A stretch of 34,311 nt of DNA, taken from NCBI GenBank assembly GCA_031286005.1, contig JAITVC010000125.1, forward strand, positions 1-34,311, given 5' to 3'. Shown here piece by piece: positions 1 through 7,091 of this stretch. A model generated the notes under the pieces. It was not told the DNA's origin and ran no database searches. It worked only from the letters and a program-made list of their open reading frames with translations. Numbering within the stretch: the first letter of the stretch is position 1; each line of letters starts with the position of its first letter. The DNA is from Bacteroidales bacterium. GTDB lineage: Bacteria; Bacteroidota; Bacteroidia; Bacteroidales; P3. Both the position numbers and the translations under genes were made by a program.

Positions 1-1
1 A

Positions 2-2554
2 ACCGATATTCCGGTACCTAACCTGTACTACTACGACGAAGGCACGCTGGTGGAAGTGAAACGTTGGGCTCAAATTGAAAATGAACTTTCAGGAGAAATG
101 GAACGTGTGGAAGTTACAGACTTTGTGTTGAACAACGAAAAAATAGGTCAAGTGGGCAGCTATGCGGCTAATATGACCTGTCCGGATGCTGCCGTTGAGG
201 TGGATGCCAGCTATCTCGAATGCGATAGCGTGATGGTGTTCGACACCATCTGGAAACCGACCTATACCATTGTTTCGGTAGAAGATGAACTTTCCGGTGA
301 AATCAACCGTGTATGCCAAGAAGATGGCTACGAAATCGACCGTATTGACAGCGGCTATACCTACACCTGCATCAAACGCTGTACGCCTGCTGGAGACACC
401 CTCTGGTTCAACAACGATACGATTATTCGCTGGACGGAAGACAGCATCACCGTTACCCGCGACACGTTCTACGACTTGGGTACGGGCATGCCGCAAAAAC
501 TCTGTCCGCCACTCGATTCGATGCACATTGTGATGGAAGTATGGACGTCTACCGATTGCTATGTAACCGATACCTTCACGCTCAAACGTCTGGATGTGAT
601 GCGCACATTCCCAACCGATACCTCCGTAAGCCATGGCGACACCATCCGCCTGTTTGCTACCGCCAACCCGGATGCTACGCAATGGTGGGGCGGAGATAAA
701 GCGCTGGCCTACGATGCCTTCACGCCGGGAACCACACCGCCGCGTATCCTTGATGTCAACGCAAAAGGTTTTGACCCGAACACTCGCTTCGTGGGCGATA
801 CGGCTCCGGTGCGTCTCAGCGACCAATTCCGCGGCGATACGGTGGATATGGTACTGTATACCGAACAACCGTTTGTGGAATACAACCGCACCTGCGTGGT
901 GAAAGATACCGTGCCGGTGGCTGTGGTGTCGGGCTATCAAATTGCCGGTTATGTCAGCTATGATAGTTTCTGGATGCCGTCTGCTCCAAACGATATTCTC
1001 TTGCACCGTCCGATTGCCAACGTAACCGTCTATCTGCACCGTGCAAGCGATGGCGAAATTATTGATAGCGCCATGTCTGCATCCGATGGCTACTTCACCT
1101 TCTACCAACGCTTCCCGGCTGGTAAATACTATACTACGGGAGTTTCGTTACAAAAAACTATATATCTATCCGGTTATGGATTGGCTGCAGTTGATGCTAC
1201 ACTTATTCAGGCTTGGGTTACAGGTACGCTTCCGAAACCATATATAATGATAAATGGAACTAGTGAAGATTTGATGAAGAAGACGATGATTTTTGTAGCT
1301 TCAAACCCGAACGAGGTAGAAGGTGTTGTCTCCGGTAAGAGTGGAAACTGGTATAACCTTGTTGCAGGAAGTGCAACTACGGTTCAAGGCCGTGTTACGG
1401 GAATCTTGGGTGAATACACCCATAATACTCTAAATAGTAAAACATTGGATTGGAAATATAGCATCGATACATTTGATGTTTATGAAGATGTATTAGACGA
1501 TCATATCTATGGTGTGATGGTAGGAGATGTGGATATAAGTTATGTTCCGGAACCTTACATACAAGGAGGTGTTGTGGGTGCGTTAACCGGTACGGGTATG
1601 GATTATTTACAAGATAAAGAATATGGTGTGGGAGGATCTGTTGCAGACTTATTTACTCGTCCGTCATGGGCTGATCCTTCGTCAGGCGGTAGTATGTCTT
1701 CAAGACGCAGAGCATCATCTCGCAGAGCTCCGGAATACGTAGCTCCAACCCATAACTTTGATAGCATGGATACTCTCTATGTGAACGGCGAAGACCAATT
1801 CGTGAGCATGCCGATCTTCTCGCGCAACACAAGCATTATCACTTCGGCACAACTCTTCATCACGGTGCCAAGCAGCGATGTGGAAGTATTGAGCGTTCAA
1901 ACGGCATTGGTTGGTGGTAATTTGGTTTACAATATTATTGGTGATCAAGTTCGTATCACTTGGGTGCCGAATGGCGGTAAACCGACCATCGTTCAAAAAG
2001 GCGATGTGATGTTCAACCTCGTATTGAAAGTAAACCGCTCGAAACGCATCAAGAACTTGCCGGTTGAGTTCGTCCTCGAAACCTATAACTCCGGTGTGAG
2101 CGACATCCGTTATAAACCGGATATGGCCTTCAAATTTGCACTGCCGGTTATCGTTATCGACAATAATTTGCCGATTACGATCCTCGACTCCATCCTTGAA
2201 GAAGAAGTCCTTGTAACCGATACGATGACGTCCGGCAGCGAAGAAATTGCCGTGGTGCCAACCGGTCAAGTCAACGAATCGAAGATTATCACCGTGATTC
2301 CTAACCCGATGGTAGAGCGTGCCGATGTTACGTATTCGGTAGCCCACGACGAGTCGGTGGTAACCATCAAATTGTTCAACCTCTTGGGTGTTGAAGTGAG
2401 TACGGTAGTGGCTTCCGAACGTCAAAATGCCGGTATCTTCCGCAGCCGTCTATCGGCCGAAACCATACCAAGCGGCGTCTACGTCCTCCGCATGGAAACC
2501 ATCAGTAAAGACCAAAAAGAAACTTCAATTGAAAAGGTTGTTGTAACGAAATAG
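2..2554 (+). CDS. T9SS-secreted multidomain protein, type A sorting tail (5' partial)
   Basis: The frame is open to the left edge, so the N-terminus lies outside the window. A GTG at 50 is only an internal codon. The visible 850 residues look extracellular. In order they show Ig/PKD-like segments, a CnaB/carboxypeptidase-regulatory-like beta-sandwich (about 310-380, with IAGYVSYD and SASDGYFTF), and a dockerin-like segment (about 391-413, AAVDATLIQAWVTG; second half GDVDISYVP near 505). A Ser/Arg-rich linker follows (559-579), then a cohesin-like domain (about 593-720). The last 90 residues (VIPNPM ... LFNLLGVEV ... IPSGVYVLRM ... EKVVVTK) match the type A T9SS sorting domain (TIGR04183-like), which directs export across the outer membrane and is then normally cleaved. 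Adhesin or extracellular matrix protein are both possible; no enzyme domain is visible. Bases 1140-1740 are clearly AT-richer than the flanks. The cohesin and dockerin assignments are by pattern only. Confidence 0.85.
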   Translation, partial: TDIPVPNLYYYDEGTLVEVKRWAQIENELSGEMERVEVTDFVLNNEKIGQVGSYAANMTCPDAAVEVDASYLECDSVMVFDTIWKPTYTIVSVEDELSGEINRVCQEDGYEIDRIDSGYTYTCIKRCTPAGDTLWFNNDTIIRWTEDSITVTRDTFYDLGTGMPQKLCPPLDSMHIVMEVWTSTDCYVTDTFTLKRLDVMRTFPTDTSVSHGDTIRLFATANPDATQWWGGDKALAYDAFTPGTTPPRILDVNAKGFDPNTRFVGDTAPVRLSDQFRGDTVDMVLYTEQPFVEYNRTCVVKDTVPVAVVSGYQIAGYVSYDSFWMPSAPNDILLHRPIANVTVYLHRASDGEIIDSAMSASDGYFTFYQRFPAGKYYTTGVSLQKTIYLSGYGLAAVDATLIQAWVTGTLPKPYIMINGTSEDLMKKTMIFVASNPNEVEGVVSGKSGNWYNLVAGSATTVQGRVTGILGEYTHNTLNSKTLDWKYSIDTFDVYEDVLDDHIYGVMVGDVDISYVPEPYIQGGVVGALTGTGMDYLQDKEYGVGGSVADLFTRPSWADPSSGGSMSSRRRASSRRAPEYVAPTHNFDSMDTLYVNGEDQFVSMPIFSRNTSIITSAQLFITVPSSDVEVLSVQTALVGGNLVYNIIGDQVRITWVPNGGKPTIVQKGDVMFNLVLKVNRSKRIKNLPVEFVLETYNSGVSDIRYKPDMAFKFALPVIVIDNNLPITILDSILEEEVLVTDTMTSGSEEIAVVPTGQVNESKIITVIPNPMVERADVTYSVAHDESVVTIKLFNLLGVEVSTVVASERQNAGIFRSRLSAETIPSGVYVLRMETISKDQKETSIEKVVVTK

Positions 2555-2588
2555 TGATTAGTGATTTTCTACTATTCATTAATAAAAG

Positions 2589-2620
2589 TTTGTTCATTTC
2601 AAAAAGAAATTGTATCTTTG
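2589..2620 (+). promoter_or_regulatory. Bacteroidota-type promoter for the 2645 gene
   Basis: TTTG at 2589-2592 and TATCTTTG at 2613-2620 are separated by exactly 20 bp. This fits the Bacteroidota -33/-7 consensus (TTTG and TAnnTTTG). The start codon at 2645 lies about 20 nt past the expected transcription start. It probably also drives the two genes that follow. Confidence 0.75.
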
Positions 2621-2644
2621 TAACGGAATTCAATGGCAATATAG

Positions 2645-2839
2645 ATGACTAATGAAAAGAAAACAAATGAAAAAATAGGTGATTGGCTGATGGATGTGGC
2701 AAAATACATCGTAACGGCAATTGTGATCAGTTCTTTTTTAGGATCATTTGGCGAAATATGGATGCTTTATGTCTTTGGGTTGTTAATCGCTGCACTCTTT
2801 TTTACAGTTGGACTTTTATACATAAACAGAAAAAAATAA
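2645..2839 (+). CDS. Small two-helix membrane protein (DUF6722-like)
   Basis: This encodes 64 residues with a charged start (MTNEKKTNEKIGDWLMDVAKY) and two hydrophobic stretches, about 21-35 and 41-59. It ends in INRKK, so it is probably an inner-membrane protein with short charged tails. The shape and the GDWLMDVAKYIVTA motif resemble small DUF6722-type proteins of Bacteroidota; this match is from memory and not certain. It sits directly behind a clear promoter and 5 bp before the next small gene, so the two are likely co-transcribed, perhaps with folB. No function can be assigned. Confidence 0.7.
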   Translation: MTNEKKTNEKIGDWLMDVAKYIVTAIVISSFLGSFGEIWMLYVFGLLIAALFFTVGLLYINRKK

Positions 2840-2844
2840 TCATT

Positions 2845-2943
2845 ATGACAAATGCAATTATAGTGTTATCGTTATTAGGGGTGTGGGCTATCGCAATGTT
2901 GGCCTATAAGTTGGCTGCTGATAAAAAACATCTGGCACACTAA
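2845..2943 (+). CDS. 32-residue single-helix membrane peptide
   Basis: The ATG at 2845 follows the previous stop by 5 bp and opens a 32-codon frame. It has one hydrophobic helix (about 4-24, IIVLSLLGVWAIAMLAYKLA) and a basic tail (DKKHLAH). An alternative longer reading from 2683 overlaps the preceding gene in another frame and is unlikely. The stop is 8 bp before the folB ATG, which supports a small operon. Tight spacing and a well-formed transmembrane segment suggest it is real, but its size makes that uncertain. Function unknown. Confidence 0.5.
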   Translation: MTNAIIVLSLLGVWAIAMLAYKLAADKKHLAH

Positions 2944-2951
2944 TTGTGCAT

Positions 2952-3305
2952 ATGGCCACCATCTCCTTAACAGACTTAAATTTCTTCGCCCACCACGGTT
3001 GCTTCGAAGCCGAACGCACAGTGGGCACGCACTTCCGTGTGAACCTTGCCTTTGATGCCGACACGTCCAAAGCCGAGCGATCCGACCATATCGCCGACAC
3101 CGTAAGCTATCTCGACGTATACCAAATCATCAAGCGTGAAATGCTGATACCCTCAAATCTTTTAGAATATGTTGCACGCCGCACGATAGATGCCTTGAAA
3201 GTTGAGTTTCCACAAATCTCAAACATCCGCATAAGCATCCAAAAACTAAACCCTCCCTTAGGCGGCGAAGTCGGCGCTGCGGTTGTTTCACTTTGCGAAT
3301 CTTAA
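2952..3305 (+). CDS. folB: Dihydroneopterin aldolase
   Basis: FolB converts 7,8-dihydroneopterin to 6-hydroxymethyl-7,8-dihydropterin and glycolaldehyde in cytosolic folate synthesis. The ATG at 2952 gives 117 residues, the usual family length; a GTG at 2946 adds only two residues and is less likely. The sequence starts MATISLTDLNFFAHHGCFEAE, the typical FolB opening. The expected conserved positions are present: Glu21 in the GCFEAERTVG region, Tyr53 in TVSYLDVYQ, Glu72 in NLLEYVA, and Lys98 in IQKLNPP. It is the last gene of a rightward run and converges on fabD, separated by a hairpin. Assignment is confident. Confidence 0.93.
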   Translation: MATISLTDLNFFAHHGCFEAERTVGTHFRVNLAFDADTSKAERSDHIADTVSYLDVYQIIKREMLIPSNLLEYVARRTIDALKVEFPQISNIRISIQKLNPPLGGEVGAAVVSLCES

Positions 3306-3306
3306 T

Positions 3307-3349
3307 GGTGCGGGGTAAGTACGCACCTCGTACCCAGTCACCCCGCACC
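3307..3349. terminator. Hairpin between convergent folB and fabD
   Basis: Perfect 10-bp arms GGTGCGGGGT (3307-3316) and ACCCCGCACC (3340-3349) enclose a second small dyad, GTACG (3319-3323) and CGTAC (3329-3333). It lies in the 51-bp gap between two converging genes, so it could terminate both. There is no strong T-run on either side. Most of the right part is also a copy of the 28-bp intergenic repeat, so the hairpin may be a by-product of that repeat. Confidence 0.5.
3322..3349 (-). repeat. 28-bp intergenic repeat, copy A
   Basis: Read on the minus strand it contains CTGGGTACGAGGTGCG preceded by GGTGCGGGGTGA. It matches copy D at 25 of 28 positions. It lies between the 3' ends of folB and fabD. 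Confidence 0.7.
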
Positions 3350-3356
3350 CAAAGCC

Positions 3357-4217
3357 CTACCGTATTTTCGCTATCAACCCCGTAAGAACAGTACCCGGAC
3401 CAAATTCAATGAACTCTTCCGCACCATCCGCCAGCATTGCGCGCACCATCTGTGTCCAACGCACAGGAGCCGTCAGTTGAGCGATAAGGTTCTTTTGAAT
3501 CTCCGCAGGAGCCGTATGCGGCAATGCATCCACATTTTGATAAATCGGGCAGATAGGTGTCTTAAATTCCGTGTTTTTAATAGCACGCTCCAATTCTTCG
3601 GCAGCAGGTTGCATCAACGGTGAATGGAAAGCCCCTCCCACTTTGAGCGGCAAAGCACGTTTAGCGCCGGCCTCTTTGAGTTTTTCGCAGGCGATGTTCA
3701 CAGCCTCGATGTTTCCCGAAATCACCACTTGTCCCGGACTGTTGTAATTAGCAGCCACCACCACAGGCGTTGCACTGTTCACGTCTGCACAAATGCGTTC
3801 CACAACAGCATCATCCAAGCCCAAAATAGCCGCCATCGTAGACGGATTTTGCTCACAAGCCCCCTGCATCGCATTGGCACGTTGTTGCACAAGGCGCAAG
3901 CCGTCTTCAAACGAAAGCGCTTCGGCAGCCACCAAAGCAGAAAATTCGCCAAGCGAATGACCGGCCACCATATCCGGTTTGGCCGTGCGGTTGCAAAGGT
4001 TAGAAATCACCGAATGGATAAACACGGCAGGTTGGGTTACACGTGTCTGGCGCAAATCGTCTTCCGTGCCCTCAAACATGATGTCCGTAATCCGAAATCC
4101 AAGAACCTCGTTAGCCTTGTCAAATAATTCTTTAGCAATAGATTGTGTGTCATACAAATCCTTGCCCATACCCGTAAATTGTGCTCCCTGTCCGGGAAAT
4201 ACATGTGCTGTTTTCAT
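3357..4217 (-). CDS. fabD: Malonyl-CoA:acyl carrier protein transacylase
   Basis: FabD moves the malonyl group from coenzyme A to acyl carrier protein, supplying chain-extension units for type II fatty acid synthesis in the cytosol. The 286-residue length is normal for the bacterial family. Signature elements are in the right order: VFPGQGAQFTGMG (7-18, oxyanion region with Gln10), GHSLGE with nucleophile Ser88 (86-91), Arg113 in the QQRANAM segment, and AFHSPLM with catalytic His198. The C-terminus (EFIEFGPGTVLTGLIAKI) is also typical. It lies 69 bp downstream of the first ATPase on the same strand, but a TATCTTTG box in the gap suggests its own promoter. It faces folB convergently. A core gene, so this stretch is chromosomal. 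Confidence 0.95.
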   Translation of the reverse strand: MKTAHVFPGQGAQFTGMGKDLYDTQSIAKELFDKANEVLGFRITDIMFEGTEDDLRQTRVTQPAVFIHSVISNLCNRTAKPDMVAGHSLGEFSALVAAEALSFEDGLRLVQQRANAMQGACEQNPSTMAAILGLDDAVVERICADVNSATPVVVAANYNSPGQVVISGNIEAVNIACEKLKEAGAKRALPLKVGGAFHSPLMQPAAEELERAIKNTEFKTPICPIYQNVDALPHTAPAEIQKNLIAQLTAPVRWTQMVRAMLADGAEEFIEFGPGTVLTGLIAKIR

Positions 4218-4269
4218 TTTTTGTTTATTCGTTAATTATTATTTATACCTTCCATGCAGGTTCATTCTG

Positions 4270-4277
4270 CAAAGATA
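4270..4277 (-). promoter_or_regulatory. -7 promoter element of fabD
   Basis: On the minus strand this reads TATCTTTG (TAnnTTTG), about 50 bp before the fabD start. The -33 position 20 bp away is only TTTT, so the promoter is less complete than others in the window. It lies between the ATPase stop codon and fabD. Confidence 0.55.
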
Positions 4278-4286
4278 CAAAAAAAA

Positions 4287-5426
4287 TTAAGAATTAAAAA
4301 AACTCCCCAAATAATTCCCCCGATTAACCACTTCAAACGTGGCCTGAGGATAGCTTTCCGAAAAGGAAGACGGCGTTTTGGGCTGTTTGTCGCCCCACTT
4401 GATTTCAAACGCCGAGATCTTATCCCCGTCGGTTTCGATTAAATCGATTTCTTGCTTGCTGTAAGTGCGCCAAAAATAGAGGTTTTTATCCGAATTTTCA
4501 TTTAGGTTTTTTTTCATTCGTTCGCTGATGATGTAATTTTCCCAAAGTTTCCCAATATCTTGCCGCATAGGCAACGAATTAAAGGCGCCAATAAGCGCAT
4601 TGCGCACCCCCGTATCATAAAAATACCACTTACCGGCTTTGGTGATTTCCTTTCGCGGGTTACGGCTAAACGCACCAAGCCTAAATATGACGAATGTTTT
4701 TGAAAGCAAATCAAGGTATTTTTCCACGGTGTTTTTACTCATGCCCAACTGCTTGCCAAGTTCTTCGTAAGATACTTCACTGCCTATTTGCAAGGCTATC
4801 AGCTGTAACAACTCACTCATTTTTGAGGCATTCTTTAGTCCGTCCACCATCAAAATATCTTTCAATAGATAAGCATTGACGATATTTTTTAGATACTCTT
4901 TTCGCTGTTCGTTACTGTCCATCAAAACCACATCGGGATAGGAGCCGTAGACGAGGCGTGTTTCCATGTTTTGTTGGGTTTGCAGCCTGTTCTCCCATTG
5001 CGAGATTTCCGACTGCGAAAAAGGGGTTAGGAGAAAGGGTGTACCACGTCCAACCAAAGGTTCCCCCGATTTATTGAATAAATCAAACGACGACGAGCCA
5101 CTAACCATAATGCGAACACCTTTGATTTCATCCACCATCAATTTGAGTTTGGCTCCAATGTCGGGAATGTGTTGAGCTTCGTCTATAATGAGAAGATCAA
5201 CACCATTCAACAAATTACGGTAGTTACTGATGCTGCGGTTTTCCAACAACGCTAGCGTGTCGTAATCTTCGCCGTTCATAATCATTTTTTTACCCTTAAA
5301 CTGTTCGCCAATTTGGCTCATCAGTATGGTTTTGCCCACACGCCTTGCGCCAAAGATTAAAACCACATGATTTGGCTTTAGGCTTTTAACGATGCGCTTT
5401 TGAAGGTTTCTTGTAATGGTATTCAT
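4287..5426 (-). CDS. AAA+ ATPase with C-terminal DUF4143 domain (ATPase 1)
   Basis: A 379-residue COG1373-type protein. The P-loop is GARRVGKT (26-33), Walker B is LLIIDEAQ (78-85), and a sensor-like VSGSS lies at 108-112. A helical/winged-helix middle (about 185-250) is followed by the DUF4143 region. There QEIDLI (Glu326, Asp328) and AFEIKW (Glu341, Lys343) form a PD-(D/E)XK-like pattern, the arrangement of a nuclease fold; whether it cuts DNA is unknown. The family is common, often multicopy, in Bacteroidota and archaea, and has no settled function. It has a full promoter (5453-5484) with two 32-bp-spaced dyads just upstream, suggesting self-regulation. fabD follows on the same strand. Two relatives occur at 8101 and 10530. 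Confidence 0.88.
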   Translation of the reverse strand: MNTITRNLQKRIVKSLKPNHVVLIFGARRVGKTILMSQIGEQFKGKKMIMNGEDYDTLALLENRSISNYRNLLNGVDLLIIDEAQHIPDIGAKLKLMVDEIKGVRIMVSGSSSFDLFNKSGEPLVGRGTPFLLTPFSQSEISQWENRLQTQQNMETRLVYGSYPDVVLMDSNEQRKEYLKNIVNAYLLKDILMVDGLKNASKMSELLQLIALQIGSEVSYEELGKQLGMSKNTVEKYLDLLSKTFVIFRLGAFSRNPRKEITKAGKWYFYDTGVRNALIGAFNSLPMRQDIGKLWENYIISERMKKNLNENSDKNLYFWRTYSKQEIDLIETDGDKISAFEIKWGDKQPKTPSSFSESYPQATFEVVNRGNYLGSFFNS

Positions 5427-5452
5427 AACGTTAGATTAATTATAAACGACCA

Positions 5453-5484
5453 CAAAGATACAAAAAAGTTTTTGAATTGACAAA
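5453..5484 (-). promoter_or_regulatory. Promoter of ATPase 1
   Basis: On the minus strand, TTTG (5481-5484), a 20-bp spacer and TATCTTTG (5453-5460) fit the Bacteroidota consensus. The start codon at 5426 is about 20 nt past the predicted transcription start. A palindrome begins 3 bp beyond the -33 element. Confidence 0.75.
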
Positions 5485-5487
5485 TTT

Positions 5488-5551
5488 TATATAAATTTAG
5501 TCAGTTCATTGACTAAATTTATATAAATTCTGTCAGTTCATTGACTGAATT
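5488..5551. promoter_or_regulatory. Two tandem dyads, 32-bp period, upstream of ATPase 1
   Basis: Dyad 1 has perfect 16-bp arms, TATATAAATTTAGTCA (5488-5503) and TGACTAAATTTATATA (5510-5525), around GTTCAT. Dyad 2 has 10-bp arms (5526-5535 and 5542-5551, one mismatch) around the same GTTCAT. The centres are 32 bp apart, about three helical turns. The position abutting the -33 element suggests an operator bound by a dimeric protein. Confidence 0.75.
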
Positions 5552-5629
5552 TACCATTTTAAAAATGCAAGAATCACTATAGCAATGAGATGTCTCGACT
5601 TCGTAAACTTCGTTTGCTGCACCACTTGG

Positions 5630-5657
5630 CACACCCCGTACCCAGCCACCTCGCACC
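5630..5657 (-). repeat. 28-bp intergenic repeat, copy B
   Basis: On the minus strand it differs from copy D (9271-9298) at one of 28 positions and contains CTGGGTACGGGGTGTG. It ends 7 bp from the stop of the 5665 gene and lies upstream of the ATPase 1 dyads. Confidence 0.75.
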
Positions 5658-5664
5658 CCGAACC

Positions 5665-6114
5665 TTACTTATACTCCTTCACCGAAACCATAGGAATATT
5701 ATTGTAAAACGTACTCAACAACGTATGCATCTCCCGAACCGCTTGGCGAAACTCCGGGCAATACAACGCTTCGTTTTTTTCGCCGATAGAGTTGTTCATC
5801 ACCAAATAGCGACTCTCCTTGGTATCGTATTGAAACACGAAATAATACGTTGGTTCATGTTGGATGATATAGGATTTGTGAGGTTCCAAAATATTCAGAA
5901 AAAGTTGCAAAGCCCGGTTGATATTGGTTTCAGCCACTACCGGCCGATTGGGCGATGTAATTTTAAACGTACTTTCAAAATTTGAAAACGAAAAGTTGCC
6001 GATAGGTTTGTTATAATTCGACGATTCGACAATCGTCAGATCCAAAAACGTGCTTTGCGAATATGCGGAAACTCCGATAAACAGGGCAATTGCAAGGGTA
6101 ATAATAGATTTCAT
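5665..6114 (-). CDS. Secreted hypothetical protein
   Basis: A 149-residue protein with a clear Sec signal peptide (MKSIITLAIALFIGVSAYSQ, cut likely near residue 19 or 20), so the mature form of about 130 residues should be periplasmic or exported. There is no lipobox Cys, no further membrane helix and no recognisable T9SS tail. The mature part has mixed alpha/beta character with aromatic patches (PTYYFVFQYDTKESRYLVMNN). I do not recognise the family. It has a well-formed own promoter (6166-6197) and is monocistronic: ATPase 1 downstream has its own promoter and copy B of the intergenic repeat lies between them. Codon use is like its neighbours. No function is proposed. Confidence 0.75.
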   Translation of the reverse strand: MKSIITLAIALFIGVSAYSQSTFLDLTIVESSNYNKPIGNFSFSNFESTFKITSPNRPVVAETNINRALQLFLNILEPHKSYIIQHEPTYYFVFQYDTKESRYLVMNNSIGEKNEALYCPEFRQAVREMHTLLSTFYNNIPMVSVKEYK

Positions 6115-6165
6115 AACAAGTGTGGGTTTTGATTGTGAATAGTCCGTTTTATAATTCCAAGTTCA

Positions 6166-6197
6166 CAAAAGTACAAAAAAAAATACACACCTGCAAA
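6166..6197 (-). promoter_or_regulatory. Promoter of the secreted hypothetical gene
   Basis: On the minus strand, TTTG (6194-6197), a 20-bp spacer and TACTTTTG (6166-6173, TAnnTTTG) match the Bacteroidota consensus. The leader to the ATG at 6114 is about 45 nt. Confidence 0.65.
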
Positions 6198-6333
6198 TTT
6201 TTCGTAAGAATTTATCAACAATGGCGTTTTGAAAAAGTTATAAGAGTTATCAACAATCCTATACGAAAATCGCCAATTGAGCGTTATGAAGATGATAAGT
6301 AAAAAAAATCATCAACTTAAAATCTTCATTATT

Positions 6334-6768
6334 ATGAAAACAAAACAAAATCCATCCCACCCCGTCCTCGTAGACGTAAACCAACTCGTTAGCATCTTCG
6401 CCGAAAGCGTCGCCCAAAAGTTAGACCAACGCTTGTTGCAGCAGCTCCATCCGTCGAAACCCGTTGCAGTCGCCGCAAGTGCACCAACCGAAGAAGAGTG
6501 CGACGAAAACAGGATTCCCGTTAAAATTCAAGCCGCAATCATAACCCAATTTCTAACCGCCTTAAACGCAGGTAAGGCGCACAACGACCTTACAAAAATT
6601 TGCAAACTAATAGCCTTCCTTACCGGGAAAAGTTATGTGCACATCCACAACGAAATGCAAAAAGGAATACACTTTTCAACCTTTCACCGCAAACAAATCC
6701 AAGAAGCCAATACCATCCTAAACAATTTAAACCTCCAAATGGCGATAGATTGCAATTCGGTATATTAA
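6334..6768 (+). CDS. Hypothetical protein, 144 residues
   Basis: The ATG at 6334 (MKTKQNPSHPV) is the preferred start; in-frame TTG 6277 and ATGs 6286 and 6292 would add a Lys-rich stretch that looks like leader sequence. The protein has an N-terminal amphipathic helix (about 12-35, LVDVNQLVSIFAESVAQKL), a low-complexity Ala/Pro/Glu linker (about 40-60), and a helical second half (about 62-140) with LTKICKLIAFLTGKSYVHIHNEMQKGI. The second half has the look of a compact helical, possibly nucleic-acid or protein-binding, domain, but I do not recognise it. It has no signal peptide, so it is cytosolic. It precedes the 11-bp repeat array and the DUF6266 gene on the same strand, but a 323-bp gap makes one operon unlikely. 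Confidence 0.65.
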   Translation: MKTKQNPSHPVLVDVNQLVSIFAESVAQKLDQRLLQQLHPSKPVAVAASAPTEEECDENRIPVKIQAAIITQFLTALNAGKAHNDLTKICKLIAFLTGKSYVHIHNEMQKGIHFSTFHRKQIQEANTILNNLNLQMAIDCNSVY

Positions 6769-7091
6769 AGTCTGAAATGTTTCGACTTCGCATTTAATTT
6801 TGAAATTTACACCCCCTTGTACACCCCCCTGTAAGCCTCTTTATGTTGTAATTTTGCACTCGGATTCAGTTCGCACAGACATGGTTCGAATTTGGTTCAG
6901 TATTCCTTCTGTACTCTTTCAGTTGTTCTTCAGATAGCAACTGAACAATGACTGAAGAACAACTGAAGAACGACTGAACAATCTTCGAATGAAGTATGAA
7001 CAAAGTCCATCAAAAATGCTTGTAAGGGCGTAGCGCGCACGACCAAACAGCGAAACAAATTAACAAATTTAACCATTAAAAACAAAAAAAC
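6769..7091. other. 323-bp gene-free stretch with inverted 11-bp array
   Basis: No convincing reading frame is present. From left to right it holds a half-copy of the TTTCGACTTCG motif (6780-6790), near-repeats of acaccccc type (6809-6830), and a possible -7 box TAATTTTG (6849-6856) without a good -33. The inverted array of 11-bp units (about 6861-7005) follows, then an A-rich leader into the 7092 start codon. Confidence 0.6.
6861..7005. repeat. Inverted arrays of 11-bp units
   Basis: The plus-strand half has six consecutive 11-mers: ACTGAACAATG (6940), ACTGAAGAACA (6951), ACTGAAGAACG (6962), ACTGAACAATC (6973), TTCGAATGAAG (6984) and TATGAACAAAG (6995). The left half, read on the minus strand from 6933 downward, gives the same 11-bp rhythm (CTGAAGAACAA, CTGAAAGAGTA, CAGAAGGAATA, CTGAACCAAAT, then weaker units). 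The halves share a perfect 16-bp inverted repeat, 6918-6933 with 6952-6967, around an 18-nt centre. An 11-bp period puts each unit on the same DNA face, as in protein-binding arrays. Confidence 0.8.

Noticed and set aside
89..1108. 339-codon frame on the minus strand, antisense to the left-edge T9SS gene
   Set aside because: It is a shadow of biased codon use in the sense gene. It has no signal, no recognisable domain and a His/Arg-rich composition unlike real proteins. The sense frame has a clear sorting tail.
3624..4127. 167-codon plus-strand frame inside fabD
   Set aside because: fabD on the other strand has all catalytic motifs; the overlapping product is unrecognisable and has no promoter.
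5488..5551. Possible tiny CRISPR array
   Set aside because: The 32-bp period recalls CRISPR, but there are only two units, they are dyads with almost no spacer, and no cas gene is near. An operator fits better.
6212..6255. Two DnaA-box-like sites (TTATCAACA at 6212 and 6247) and an AT-rich stretch as a replication origin
   Set aside because: Both differ from the TTATCCACA consensus at one position, only two are present, and no dnaA, dnaN or plasmid replication gene is in the window. Chance in AT-rich DNA is more likely.
6277..6333. Longer N-terminus for the 144-residue protein from the TTG at 6277
   Set aside because: TTG starts are rare, the added residues are Lys-rich leader-like sequence, and the ATG at 6334 gives a more ordinary N-terminus. 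Starts at 6286 or 6292 remain possible.
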